A DNA stretch of 64,000 bases from Lepisosteus oculatus (GCF_040954835.1 NC_090698.1:1362501-1426500), one strand, 5' to 3'; positions 31,613 to 42,780 are shown, counted from the stretch's first letter. Notes: generated by a model from the letters alone, not told the origin. Made by a program: numbers and translations.

Positions 31613-34600
31613 TGCTTACACTTATACAGTGCTTTTCTGGACACTCCTCTCAAAGTGCTTTACAGGTATTGGGGATCCCCTTCACCCCCACCAGTGTGCA
31701 GCCCCACCTGGGTGATGCTCCAGTAAGCTCCCCACACACCAGCTCTCAGTAGGGAGGAGAGCAGAGTGATGGAGCCAGTTCAGAGAGGGGGATTATTAGG
31801 AGGTCATGACTGGTAAAGGCCAGGGGGAAATTTGGCCAGGATGCCGGGGTAACACCCCTACTGTTCTCGAGAAACTCCTGGTATTTTTAATGATCACCTC
31901 AGTTTTACATCTCATCGAAGGGCCAGCGTTTTTTTAAAGAACACTCATACCCCAGTATCCGAACCTAATTCGTTCCTGAAAATTAGTTTGAAAGGCAGGA
32001 GATCAATTGAAAATAAAAATTCCATAATTTCTTATGGGAAAAATCCCACCACGTTCCGAAACGAAGACAAGTTCACTCAATAACCACCCTGAACATACAA
32101 ACAAGCCAACTATAGCTGTAAAATAATGAATGATCTCATATTTACATTTTTCATTCTTTCATAATAGATAGCTATCCAAGCGATTGACTAGACCGACGTG
32201 CATACTGTTGTCAACTACTAAGCTAAAGAAGTTGACAAGAAAAAACCTAGTCAGAAATAAAATGTGTGAAACAAGCAAAACAGCAAACTCTTCCTTGGGG
32301 CCCAAAATGAACAGTAACTACAAAACAAACACAAAAAAACACTTTGATAATGAGAGCGCAAGCTTTCGCTGTGTTGGTAAACAAAGCAGTGCTGCCTCAC
32401 ATTGTCCTTACCCACAAACAGCTGTTTGATGGCGCTGAATCCAGATGTTTGCAGAAGGTTCTCGGCTAATAAATTGGTCACTTTCGGACTTTCACAGTCC
32501 GGATTAGCGAACTTTTGTTCTTACGAATTACAAGATACAAATTCTTTGTGAAGATTAGCGAAAATTCATATATCGAACGTTCGTATACTGGGGTATGAGT
32601 GCATCGTGTTCCCATCACTATACTGGGGACCCACACAGACTGCAGGGTGAGCGCCCCCTACTGGTCCCACTAACACCTCTTCCAGCAGCAACCTCAGCCT
32701 TCCCAGCAGCTCTCCAATCCAGGTACTGGCCAGGCTCACACCTGCTGGGCTCCAGTGACTTGCAGGGTGATAATGGCCTCCTCACTGTTCGCTTACGTTG
32801 ATACGCCAGCAGCCATAATGAAAACCTACAGAGAAGACACCAGCCCTCCAAGACTGGAGCTGAACCATTCTGCCCAAGACAGCGCTGAACTTAAGCTAAG
32901 CCAGCTAGAGCGCCCCCTGGAGGACAGCAGGGCTTCCTCACCTGTGCTGCAGACGGCTCACTGGTCTGCGTGTCCCTGTTGCTGAGCGTCCAGTAGAAAG
33001 AAGCAATGTCCAGGCTGCTCTGAGCCTCACCCATCAGCTTCAGCCACGCCTGGTAGATGGAGGGGTTGGTGGTGCTGGAGTTGAACTCCACTCCTTCAGG
33101 GATGCTCTCCACCAGCACAATTCTGCAACAGAGCGAGCCGGGTGACCCATCTGGGGGCACGGTGAGCTCCGAGCGCCACGCAAGGGTGGGCGTGACCCGC
33201 GACTGACTTCTTTTCCTGAGCCAAGAGACACCCCGCCCCCTTTCTTCTGCTGTCCAATCAAAATGCCCGCAGAGGCTTCCTCAATCCAGACATACAAGTG
33301 CCAAATAAGACAGTAAAACAGATGCTGAATTGTATGCATATCAGCTCAGAAAGCTTTGGACAGCCAAGACAAATAAGCTAACAAAGAAACTTGTTCCCTA
33401 GACTAGTTACTTGTTCACAAGAAGGAAGTTCACGAGTGTTTTAATATTAGAAGAGTCACAGAAAAAAAGCTCTGGACCGGAGGTACTTGAGATGGGCTCG
33501 AGGTCCACAGGTCACACACTTTAACCTGCGGAGGCCTGGCACACAAACAGGCAAGTGCCATTGCACAGGCGAGAGAGGAAGATGGAGTTACAGGGGAAAT
33601 GCAACCCGTTCCTCTGAATGGCAGGAACACGGGGACTGGATGCCGAGCTCTTGCTCTGACGGCTTCCTACCTGCAGGGGTCACCACAGGAGCTGGACTGA
33701 GGCATTGACTTGGCAGGGCCGGGCCGCTGTGTTGCAGAGACTGGGACAGGGATCAGCAGCTGGACAAACATCATCCCCAGGAGCAGAGCGGTCAGGAGAG
33801 CAGACAGCAGGAAGCACCTGTAATACTGCACACCACCTAAAAGTCACTGAAAACCACACTTCACAGTCTCACTTCACAGGGCATCTTCCATTGAGCCATG
33901 TTCCAACACCCATCCAGCTCCCGAACAGTCACTAATGCAGTTTAATACGATCATGAAAATGCTTGCTGTAGTTTATTTCATAGCTGGGATAGGACCTTTG
34001 TAGTTATTTTCTGACTCCCATTTCCAGTGTGCTGTGCAGATTTTAAACAGGTTAAAAGTGGATATTTCAAAATATTTAGTTTTGGTTGGACCAAAAATCT
34101 ATATCACAGAAAAAGATGAGGCTTGATTTTGTTTTGTTTTTTTTTTAAAAAGCATGGCGCTAGTACTGAATTTCTTTATGAGGTATGAGGATGTTTGCTT
34201 TAATCATGGGTCTACAGTTGCAAACTAATATCCCTTGAGCAGTCAGGAAACAATTGCCATAAATTTTACAGAGTTTAGAGAATAGCAACATTTTTCTAGG
34301 ATTCATACCGGCAAAACAGAAAGCAGAATGAAGAAGATCACTTTATTGGCTCTATACAATTTCTTGTATTAGGAATCTGTCTTTTCGCAGACCCCAGCTT
34401 GCTCTCCATGAGACACACAGACAGGGAGAGAAGCCTGGGGTCAGAGCGCAGGGTCAGCCATTTATATGGTGCCCCTGGAGCAGCTGGGGTTAAGGGCCTT
34501 GCTCAGGGGCCCAGTGGAGTAGGATTCCTCTGCTGGCCGCGGGATTTGAACCACAGAGCCACCCCACTGCCCGTGAAATGCAAGTTTAAAAGATAACTTG

Positions 34601-34898
34601 TGCCCTCCTGGAAACTGGAAAACAGTTCCTGTAGCTGATTTTCTTCTTCAGCTCTGCGTGTTCAGGAATTGCTGATGCAGACAGCGAATACTTCTGCTGG
34701 ACTGTGGCGCCTGCTTTGGCAGAGGGGAAGTTGTCACACGCTGCACTGAAAGAGCAACAGCGGAACTTCGACCTGGGAAGCTGGGTCTGTTCTCTCGCCG
34801 AGGACTGAAAGCAATCAATACCAGAAACACCTCTGGCTACTAACCTCGTTAAAAAACTTCTGAATCCTGTAGCCGGGCAGTCGGTCCTCCTCTGACAT
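26829..34898 (-). CDS. pld3: Phospholipase D3 (type II membrane, lysosomal nuclease type)
   Basis: Ten coding exons on the minus strand: 34845-34898, 33671-33825, 32942-33122, 31373-31493, 31084-31211, 29884-30084, 29541-29680, 28901-29066, 27919-28018 and 26829-27025; 1443 nt, 480 aa (human 490), all GT-AG and in phase. The start [18 protein letters not shown] gives a short cytoplasmic tail, then one membrane segment (about 22-42) of a type II protein. Both catalytic HKD motifs are intact: [20 protein letters not shown] and [49 protein letters not shown] and [14 protein letters not shown] match PLD3 and separate it from PLD4. NCS, NGT, NQT and NWS are possible glycosylation sites. PLD3 is a lysosomal 5'-3' exonuclease acting on single-stranded nucleic acid and is implicated in BMP lipid synthesis. 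A non-coding first exon with donor at 39035 lies in a CpG-rich promoter. The second coding exon could also use an AG 8 nt downstream, but only the outer one keeps the frame. Confidence 0.94.
27400..27610 (+). repeat. LINE-like (CR1-type) 3' relic
   Basis: Encodes [13 protein letters not shown], resembling the LFSLEKRRLRGDL motif near the C-terminus of CR1-like reverse transcriptases, followed by a degraded FFTQRVV-W-type stretch. It lies in the last pld3 intron; similar relics are at 47190 and 58640. Confidence 0.4.
28430..28575 (-). repeat. SINE-like fragment in a pld3 intron
   Basis: The plus strand has GGAGTTCCTTGCTCATGGGA and then ACCCCACAACCGTCCAGTTA, echoing the tRNA-head end of fish SINEs in minus orientation. 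Old and degraded. Confidence 0.35.
30783..30936 (+). repeat. Tail part of a common fish SINE
   Basis: Contains CCCTGCAATGGACTGGTGTC, GCTGGGATAGGCTCCAATGT and GGATAAAGCAGTTAGAAAAT, then GAATGGATT. This is the widespread fish repeat whose minus-strand head end is seen at 36197. Confidence 0.6.
31561..32780 (-). mobile_element. 5S rRNA-derived SINE (SINE3-type), full length, split by a DNA transposon
   Basis: The minus-strand element starts at about 32780 with its 5S-like head (on the plus strand ATCCAGGTACTGGCCAGGCT). It continues through the GAGCGCCCCCTACTGGTCCC core to 32602, is interrupted, resumes at 31941 and ends with the tail (TGCTTACACTTATACAGTGC on the plus strand). A 17-unit ATA/ATT microsatellite at 31561-31612 is its tail. 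Head and tail parts match the uninterrupted copies at 35037 and 40190. Confidence 0.8.
31942..32601. mobile_element. 660-bp DNA transposon or MITE with terminal inverted repeats
   Basis: The left end CACTCATACCCCAGTATCCG and the right end, read on the other strand as CACTCATACCCCAGTATACG, form inverted repeats of about 23 bp with one mismatch. The interior is AT-rich and has no transposase frame, so it is non-autonomous. It sits inside the SINE3 at 31561-32780. The target duplication is not clear, so the superfamily is not assigned. Confidence 0.75.
33807..34336 (-). repeat. pld3 exon end and intron segment that is duplicated in ovol3
   Basis: Counterpart of 6101-6602. It begins 19 bp inside the pld3 membrane-segment exon (which ends at 33825) and covers the acceptor and about 500 bp of intron before the SINE at 34337. 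Being continuous with a working exon, it is the likely source copy. Confidence 0.8.
34337..34574 (-). mobile_element. tRNA-derived SINE with internal gap near its head
   Basis: Same family as 6603-6882. It lacks the stretch between GATTTGAACC and ACAGAGCCACC (plus strand), so the A-box part is missing. It follows directly on the duplicated pld3 intron segment. Confidence 0.75.
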
Positions 34899-35036
34899 CC
34901 TCAACGACACCAGCTGCAAGAGATCTTTGTGTTAGAAATCATTAACAACACACGCCGTCTGTCAAGGGACACTCCTGTCTCATTCTGTATTCAGAACAGT
35001 TACAAATGCAGCTGCTGGCTAAATAAAACAGTTTAG

Positions 35037-35555
35037 CCAGCCACTCTATCACCCTGCAGCCCCCAGCTGGCAGCCCACTGAAGCCCAGCAGTGTGAGCCG
35101 GGTCAGTACCTGGATGGGAGACTCCTGGGAAAGCTGAGGTTGCTGCTGGAATAGGTGTTAGTGGGGCCAGCAGGGGGCGCTCACCCTGCGGTCTGGGGGA
35201 GTCCTAATGCCCCAGTATAGTGAAGGGGACACTATACTGTAAAAAAGCCTTCATTCTTCGTATAAGGTCCTGACTCTCTGTGATCATTAAAAATCCCAGG
35301 ATTTTTCTCAAAAAGAGTAGGGGTGTTACTCCAGTGTCCTGGCCAGTGACCAGTCATGGCCTCCCAATAATCCCCATCTCTGAACTGGCTTCATCACTCT
35401 GCTCTCCTCCCCACTGAGAGCTGGTGTGTGGGGAGAGGACTGGAGCATCATCCAGGTGGGGGATACACACTGGTGGTGGTGGTGGGGAGTCCCCATTACC
35501 TGTAAAGCGCTTTGAGTGGAGTGTCCAGAAAAGCGCTATATAAGTCTAAGCTTAT
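35037..35555 (+). mobile_element. 5S rRNA-derived SINE (SINE3-type)
   Basis: The head GTCAGTACCTGGATGGGAGA is 5S-like, the core has GGGGCCAGCAGGGGGCGCTC, and the tail is GTAAAGCGCTTTGAGTGGAG then GCGCTATATAAG. Near full length with small internal changes, in pld3 intron 1. Confidence 0.85.
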
Positions 35556-35884
35556 TGTTTCTCACACATTTTCTAAAGTTTAGAGCTCTCTGTAAAGGAT
35601 ATAAATTACAGCTGTTAAATGTAGCACTACAGCATCTTGAAAGCGGTATTTCGCCCAGTCTGTCCTGGAGGCCGAGAGGGCACTCACCTGCTCGTAGGGG
35701 ACACCTGGGGCCATTTTCGTGGTCATTTCAGCTGCTTTACTGCCTGTCCTCAGCAGCCAGGATCATGTGGAGCACAACTGCAGAGAAAGACGGGACAGCT
35801 CTGCTTTAACTGCTGGACTTTGCAGCTGGACTCATATCCTAAACGTCAGAAGAAGACCCTCCCATCCATTTCCTAACCGTTTCA

Positions 35885-36197
35885 TTTCATTCAGAGACCT
35901 GGGGGAGCTGGAGCCCATCCCAGCAAGCAACAGGCCTACAGCAGGTCACATCCAGGACACCAGTCCACTGAAGGGCACACAAGGACACGCACACTCACAC
36001 CAGGGCCAGTTTCCCCAGAAGCCAATTCACCTGGCAGGGTGCCTTTGGACTTCTGGGGGAAAACTGGAGCACCCGGAGGAAACCCACTACAACATGGAGA
36101 GAACATACAGACTCCACACAGACAGCAGCCCAGGTCCAGAATCGAACAGTGGGCACCGGTGCTGTGAGGCGTTAACCACTGCGCCACCGTGCTGCCC
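35885..36197 (-). mobile_element. Common fish tRNA-headed SINE
   Basis: On the minus strand it begins GGGCAGCACGGTGGCGCAGT then GGTTAACGCC (Pol III A box) and CGATTCTGG (B-box remnant). TGTGTGGAGTCTGTATGTTC and GTTTCCTCCGGGTGCTCCAG follow. A repeat type found across fishes; fragments also at 26600, 30783 and 53100. Confidence 0.7.
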
Positions 36198-36199
36198 AA

Positions 36200-38690
36200 G
36201 AAAAGCAAGAGTAAATGAGAAATCTAGAGACCAGTATAAACGCTCATGTCCAGGAAGGGAAGGAGGGAGACGGACTGTAGTTACTGAACATCAGTTCTGG
36301 TTCCGTCACTGATGTTAACAGGCACACCGGGCCCACATCAGGAACGTGACCAGAACCGGGGCTCCAGCTGGGTTCGCTCTACCAGGAGGTGGACCCAGAT
36401 TCTGGACCCAGCAGTTTGAAAAGCCGTCGTGTGCCTCTTCGGTGTGAGCTGTTCGCGTGGCGGACACCTCCCCTCTGCACACCGAGCGGGTGGAAGCTGA
36501 ACACAGCCCCTCTGCCGGGAGCCACAGGCCCATTCTTCCCCTATTTTCCAACTGACTGAACACTGTAGAAAGAACCCCCCCCCATTGTTTTTAACAGGAG
36601 CAGGAAGACCAGGGTCTGTGCACCTACACCAGCACGTCTGTTACAGCAGGAGGCTAGCAAGACCAGCAGACTGACAGAACGAGGCAGGATTACAAAAACA
36701 CAAGACAAGGCTTCACCTTTTCAGATTTGCCTTATTTTTTCCCCCCCCAAGAGATGACAGAAGAGCCAAAGGATGACACTGGAGTTAAAACGCTGCTGAA
36801 GAAAGAATTTAAAGTGTGGTTACAGAGGCCCATTACCACAAGAGAACTCAACTTCTCGCCCTTCACTGACCAGAGGTTGCGACAGCAGATCAGCTGGCAA
36901 GTGAATGTGACTGAGTCTTGTGATCCCAAAACTGCTACAACTACAGATTTGGTTCTCACTTGTAACAAACACAGTGGTACTTCAGGCATTAGAAAACTAA
37001 GTCCTGCTCTGAATACAGGAGCTGAAATGCCCTAGAAAGGCTCTTCGCTATTCCAAAGAGGAAATGCGTTTCACCACCTTAATCGACAACAAATTTCTGC
37101 ACGGTCTGTGGCCGCAGCTCAGGACATCTAGTCAAGACGCGTGCTGGAGACACGACAGGTTTCACCAGCTCTCGCTCCTGTTCAGAAACAGAGCTTCGTG
37201 CTCCAGTTCTGCCAACAATCCCAGGCAACGCGAGCAGGACAATTCGCTTCCTGTCCTCTTCGGGAAGCTGGAGGGGCAGGTGCTCGCTGTCTGAGGTCCG
37301 AGGTACTGACTTCTGCGCCACCCACCCAGGTCCCTGAAACTGCTCGGATTCAGGCATCTTTTCAGCCTTTTTAGCCTCCCGCTCTGTTTCTGGAGGCTGG
37401 TGGGAACGTGGCTCGGGCGGGCGAGCAGTTGCTGGCTCATGATGCCGCAGAGAGAGGTTGGGGGGTGTTATGGGGAAGTACAAGCACATTGTTCTGTTGC
37501 GAGAGAGGGGTGAGATGAGAAGATAGTGATGTGAGTCACGAGACATTCGTTTCATAACACTGGGCTTCCAGGCCCGCTGAACGGCAAGAGGGAGCAGAAG
37601 AGCAGTGCATTTCTGATCTGGCTCTCAGAGAAGCTTTAGAAAGGGACCTGGAATTGGGAACCAGCTTTCCATTCACGCTTCGAACGACAGAAAAACTTCC
37701 TCTTGTATTTGGAATCATAGCAGAAGACATATTGGTCTGTCATTCTGCTCGGAGACAGGAGTCCTGGGTTCGATCGATCGATCGTCGTGTTTCCCTTCGT
37801 GTCTGTGGGTTCGCTCCGGTGTTCCTGTTCATTCCCGACTCGCACACCTGCTGTCCCATGAGGAGGAGGAGGAGGGATCCTTCCTCACGACCCCACCCTG
37901 ACTGCAGCAGCAGTGCTGCAATACCGACCCTCAGACAGTCTAAAAAAGATTTTTCCTTGCATTACTGGCAAACAGACCCACCTGAGTTAGTTCTGTCTAC
38001 AGGGGAAACATGGGTCTGACGGTTCTCCTGCCTGCAGGTGGAAATGTCACGATAGGTGTCAGCTGGAAGGCAGCTCTGTGCTTGTGACTGCTTTGCTATT
38101 CCCCAGCTCAAGTACAAGGTCACAGCCGGCCTGTTTTTCGAACTCGCAATGAGTTGATCCAATTTGGAACGAGTCGCCGCGCGCCAGTTCCGGATGGGTT
38201 TCGAGCCTCTAGCGACCCGGACTCTCTCGTGGAAAAGCATTGCCCCACGAAGGCACGACGAGAGCAGACTGAAAACCCAAGAGGGGGGATTATTTCGGCC
38301 GTGCCCGAGCTCTGCAAACCCACAAGCCCTTCGTGCTTCTCTGCTGATTTTACAGCTCATCTTTCGCTTTAGAGGGATTTCACGGCGATCTCTTCTGCGC
38401 CTCTGATAGCTGCGAAGGACTGTATAATTACTCAGTGATTTCATTAGCTGCACTGCCTGGGGCGCTGAAGCCTACAGAGCGACCACTGCCGCCGCTACCA
38501 GCTCGTTCCTGCTCCGTGTATCCATCTCCACCCCCACTGGACGGCGCCCGGCGCAAATGACCATTTTTGGTTGAGACAATTACAGGAATCCCTATCCGGA
38601 ATTACACGGCATTGTAAAATAGTAAATACGATTCATGCACAAACGTTGAACCCATAGTTTGTTAAAACAGAGACACGGTACGAAGAAGCC
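36200..38690. other. pld3 intron 1, no feature recognised
   Basis: Contains overlapping open frames up to about 160 codons on both strands, with no domain match and no consistent splice sites. CCCCCCCCC runs and a short GATC repeat (37777-37788) are the only simple features. Confidence 0.4.
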
Positions 38691-39300
38691 TTGCCGTGTT
38701 CGGTCTGCTCCTAGCGCAACTCGAGTGGCACCTGGTGTTTCATACACGCGAGACAAGCGCACCTATTTCACAGGCGCCTTTGTCTCCTTAAACGATCGCC
38801 TGAGTCGGCTCTCTCGCACGAAGTCTGCCAGCCCAGTCGTGCGCTTTACTGCATCTCTCCTCCACCGCAGCTGTCCGGGCTGTGTCCACGGCCCCGAGAC
38901 ACACACGCACACTTGTTGTTGTGAAGCGGAGTCCCGTCGCTGTCCTCCCGAATACAGGAGAGGACTAATCAACAGCACGAGAAACAACTACAAGCACAGG
39001 GGTTAGGCTGTGGACCCGTATCGGCAGCAACGTACCTGTCCAGCAGCCCGGATGTCTTCGGTAGTGCGAGCAGCCGGAGCTGTGGGGGTACAGATGAAAG
39101 ATGAAAGAGGTGGTGCCGTGAGCCGCACTCGGAGCGCAAACTCAGCGCCGAACTTCTTGTTGTGCTGCAATGCGTGACGTCACCCGCGTGGTCACATGAC
39201 CTCGTCCCGCAGGGGCAGCCCTGCCTTTAAAGAGCCGGCGTCCCGCACTGAAACTCTCCTCGCTCTCAGCGTTCAACACATCGCTAACATTTACACAGCA
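38690..39300 (-). promoter_or_regulatory. pld3 promoter and non-coding first exon
   Basis: CpG-rich stretch. On the minus strand a donor GTACGT follows CTGCTGGACAG, giving a first exon whose 3' end is at 39036. No ATG occurs in the last 60 bases before the donor, so translation starts in exon 2 at 34898. The transcription start is not resolved; about 39100-39200 is likely. Confidence 0.5.
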
Positions 39301-39597
39301 ACGAACAAGCGAATCTTTAGCTCACAACAGTGGTACAGTATTTACATTTAGGCACAGATACCGTCCTTGATATTTTTTTTAACAAGTAGCTAATCGATCC
39401 GAGTATCTTTTCTCCGTTTTAAGTGAGTTTCCCCGCAGTTAGCGCTCTAGTCGTCTGATTCGCGAGTTTATTTTGAAAAGGTCGTGTCTGTTCAAGACTG
39501 AAAAGGGTCGTTTCTTCAGATCGTCAGTGTGGGACAGTTCTTCACGCCCTGCTCTTCTCCGAAGTGAGCCGGGAGCAGAAGCGTCTTTCTCCAACGC

Positions 39598-39740
39598 AGT
39601 GAATACAATATTCACACCTGATGAAGGCTCCCCGGCCGAAACGTTGTGTTTTCTTTCTTCTCTTTTTAGCAGGGAATAAACCTGTTGTTCCTGTGCAGCC
39701 TGCGCGTGCTGACGCAGCTCCCTACGTGAATACACGTGTA
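39598..39740 (+). repeat. Penelope-like terminal piece with hammerhead-like core
   Basis: Best-kept copy in the window: CTGATGAAGGCTCCCCGGCC then GAAACG at 39618-39642, with a short possible stem GGC/GCC between CTGATGA and GAAA, the layout of a hammerhead ribozyme core. It ends with CAGCAGGGAATAAACCTGTT and CGTGCTGACGCAGCTCCC. Hammerhead motifs are known in Penelope-like elements; whether this one can fold fully was not tested. Confidence 0.5.
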
Positions 39741-39917
39741 CGCACTACTGTTGAACATAGTTCAATTTGAACACAACAGCCCATGATTTAAATTCTCCTG
39801 ACATAACATCATCTGACAGGTGTTTTCCCAGTCTAGAATTTCATCTATGGGTAACTTTCTTTAGCTTTAATAAAATACTGTAACGCATATGGCCGACAGG
39901 TACTATGTAAAAGCGAG

Positions 39918-40189
39918 ATCTCTCTTTAGCTCACCGGGCTGGGTCCCTATTGAGTGACGCGGGAGTCCCGGGTTCGAGCCCCCGATGGTGCGGGGCCGAC
40001 CTAATGCGGCAAGGGCGCCCGCCTGAACCCCCATATTTTTAAATATGCGATTCGCATACGGGAACCACTGCATTTATGTAAAGACCTTGCCGGGAAACGC
40101 GCTCGTTCTTGAAAGTTCCCTTTACAGCGAGAGAAAGGGTCTGACGATGAACTTCCTCATATATCTGTAGTGTTGCCCCAAAATAAAAG
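39918..40189 (+). repeat. tRNA-like Pol III promoter element, probable SINE
   Basis: TTAGCTCACCGGGC fits an A box and GGTTCGAGCCC a B box, about 31 bp apart. The rest does not fold as a clear tRNA cloverleaf by eye. The unit runs to CCCCAAAATAAAAGCC, directly before the SINE3 at 40190. The family is not recognised. Confidence 0.4.
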
Positions 40190-40770
40190 CCAGCAGCCAT
40201 ATCACCCTGCAACTCACAACTGGCAACCCACTGAAGCTAAGCAGGTGTGAGCCTGGTCAGTACCTGGATGGGAGACCTCCTGGGAAAAACTAAGGTTGCT
40301 GCTGGAAGAGGTGTAAGTGGGGCCAGCAGGGGGCGCTCACCCTGCGGTCTGTGTGGGTCCTAATGCCCCAGTATACTGATGGGGACACTATACTGTAAAC
40401 AGGCGCCGTCCTTCGGATGAGACGTAAAACCGAGGTCCTGACTCTCTGTGGTCATTAAAAATCCCAGGGCGCTTCTCGAAAAGAGTAGGGGTGTAACCCC
40501 GGTGTCCTGGCCAAATTTCCAATTGGCCCTTACTAATCATGGCCTCCTAATAATCCCCATCTATGAATTGGCTATATCACTCTGCTCTCCTCCCCACTGA
40601 GAGCTGGTGTGTGGTGAGCGTTCTGGCGCACTATGGCTGCCGTTGCATCATCCAGGTGGGGCTACACACTGGTGGTGGTGGAGGGGATCCCCATTACCTG
40701 TAAAGCGCTTTGAGTGGAGTGTCCAGAAAAGCGCTATATAAGTGTAAGCAATTAATTAATTAATTAAAAA
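40190..40770 (+). mobile_element. 5S rRNA-derived SINE (SINE3-type), full length
   Basis: Cleanest copy. 5S-like head CATATCACCCTGCAAC...GTACCTGGATGGGAGACC at 40196-40285; core with GGGGCCAGCAGGGGGCGCTC; tail GTAAAGCGCTTTGAGTGGAG and GCGCTATATAAGTGTAAGCA; 3' end in ATTA repeats. Confidence 0.88.
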
Positions 40771-40795
40771 AATGCATCATCGTGTCAGTCTATAA

Positions 40796-41035
40796 TAATG
40801 ATAATAATTGCTTACACTTATATAGCTGCTGGAAGAGGTGTAAGTGGGGCCAGCAGGGGGCGCTCACCCTGCGGTCTGTGTGGGTCCTAATGCCCCAGTA
40901 TACTGATGGGGACACTATACTGTAAACAGGCGCCGTCCTTCGGATGAGACGTAAAACCGAGGACACTCCACTCAAAGCGCTTTACAGGTAATGGGGATCC
41001 CCTCCACCACCAATGTGCAGCCCCACCTGGATGAT
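40796..41035 (-). mobile_element. Rearranged SINE3 tail with an inverted internal block
   Basis: Minus-strand SINE3 tail at 40796-40825 and 40963-41035. Between them is a 137-bp block (40826-40962) in plus orientation that is identical to 40299-40435. The block replaces 11 bp of the expected tail. Confidence 0.85.
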
Positions 41036-41094
41036 CTAATACACAGTTTACAATTTTAAGGAAATCACGGCGTGGAGTTTACATTTATTTTCTT

Positions 41095-41160
41095 CGCTTC
41101 TCAGCAGGAATAAACCTGTTCCTTTGCAGCCAGCCCGCGCGTGCTAACGCGGTTACCTGC
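41095..41160 (+). repeat. Penelope-like terminal fragment
   Basis: TCAGCAGGAATAAACCTGTT followed by CGCGTGCTAACGCGGTTACC matches the end of the family at 39598. Confidence 0.45.
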
Positions 41161-41589
41161 TTTATACATATTGAACAGTATCGATCTCTCAGCAAATGTA
41201 TTTCGGAATATCTTTAACTTACCCTTATGGTTAAAAGGAAAAATAAATGAATGTATGTATCTTCTAATTTGTGTTTCACATGTTCTATAGTAATGTATAA
41301 CTGCATGGTCGAATACAAGACCAAGGACAAAATGAAGGAAACATTTTTTTTCTCTTTCGTTTACAAAAAACAAAATACTCCTTTTGTCAAAAGGTCTATG
41401 TCTAGGTCTGTCGACAAATCGAAATATAAAATTGTATTATTCTCCACACATTGGTTGAGAAATCGAAAAATGATTTCCATTTGCTAAAATAGTTTTTTTA
41501 AGCAGACTTTAAAATGCCTTTAATGCAAACCATCAAAAATACTGCAGAGTCTCCCCCTAGTGGTGAAAACCCAAGACAACGCACTCGAG

Positions 41590-41710
41590 TGACAGCAGTC
41601 TGCAGAGGAACAGGTCAAGATCATTCCATGCTGGGATTTTCCTTCCAAGGAAAACAAACACAAGGTTTCAGACGAGGAGCCTCCTTCAGGTGCTCCTCTG
41701 CAGCTCACGA
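41590..41710 (-). repeat. Degraded Penelope-like terminal piece
   Basis: Follows the minus-strand order of the family (CTGCAGAGGAACAGG, ATTCCATGCTG, AAGGTTTCAGACGAGGAGCC, CTTCAGGTGC) with many changes. Confidence 0.35.
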
Positions 41711-42539
41711 CTTGAACATGGCAAGTTCTACGCCTTTCGAAAAACGAGTTATTATTGATTCTTCAACCTGCAAACGCAAGTCGACTTTTTCGTTCATGTT
41801 TTTCGATCATGTGTAACCACATTAGATCGTTCTCGGCGCTCTTGAGCATGACTTGAGTTACCCAGCAGAGGGCGCTGTCCCATTATGTTTAAACGCGTCT
41901 AACAAGAGCGGAAATTAGGTGTCTTTAACAAATATCCTGTCCGGGAAGACTTGTTCACACTCTCAGGTCACCTATGTCCATCTAACGTGGGCCTTATGAA
42001 TTCTATATTAGTCAAAGTGAGCCCTCACTCCCAACCTTTCCGACCTCATCTGCGTGAGCGCTTGTGCATCTAACAGCGAGCGTCTTTTAGGGTTCAGGTG
42101 CATTTCCGAGTATTTCAGGTGCGTCTGTTCGCTTGTTGACTTGTGCTTGGTGCAGGCGGAGAAGGGTTGTAAGTCTGCTCGGAGCTCAGGGCTTCTGCTT
42201 CCCCGACCAGAGATAACCGATTTTCACGTTCCCTTAACGCGTGTCCATCCGCATATAAAACGGATAAAAAGCTTGGAATCTCTCCCAACACAACACGTTA
42301 TTCATTATTTCAATCTGCCTACGACGAAACGCTCGAAAATAAAATATAGTCAAAACAAAATCGGAGTATTAAATGATATTTACTCTCCGTAGGAGTAATA
42401 GTACTATAGGTCTATTATTCTGTATAACAATAGCGGTCATAATATTATGGAGTACATGTTCGACGTGGTCTTTGAGCTCTTTATCCTGCCTGTTTCGGCC
42501 TAATCTCTGTGTCAACAGCGCGCGCATTGTGCAGCGGCT

Positions 42540-42780
42540 CGAGAGGGCGTGCTGCTGAAACCCGCGCCGCGCGGGGATTAGCGCAGGCTCGCGGTTGCCG
42601 AGAGAGCCTCGAGGACGCAGGAACCGTCTCCGCTCAACCAGGATGCGGGTCAGGTGCTTTTATGCCGCTATAAACAGCGGCCTGTCGTTCAAGGGAAAAC
42701 GCACACCTGCTCCGGCAGACTGACCCAACCCCCCCCCCCCCCCCCCCGCCCCATCGCCGGGCCTCCACCTGGAGCAGGAG
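42540..42780. other. GC-rich patch with poly-C run
   Basis: CpG-rich sequence with a TATA-like CTATAAAC near 42670 and a run of about 21 C (42729-42749). No exon identified beside it; possible promoter or chance. Confidence 0.3.

Noticed and set aside
34700-34844. An extra small pld3 exon (TCCTCGGCGAGAG...) next to the first coding exon
   Set aside because: It would need a 40-nt intron; the upstream acceptor at 33826 joins the exons in frame without it.
37079-38453. Open frames of about 160 codons in pld3 intron 1
   Set aside because: Low-complexity or arbitrary composition, competing frames on the other strand, no recognisable motif.
39918-40010. A genuine tRNA gene
   Set aside because: A and B boxes are present but no convincing acceptor stem or anticodon arm could be drawn by eye.
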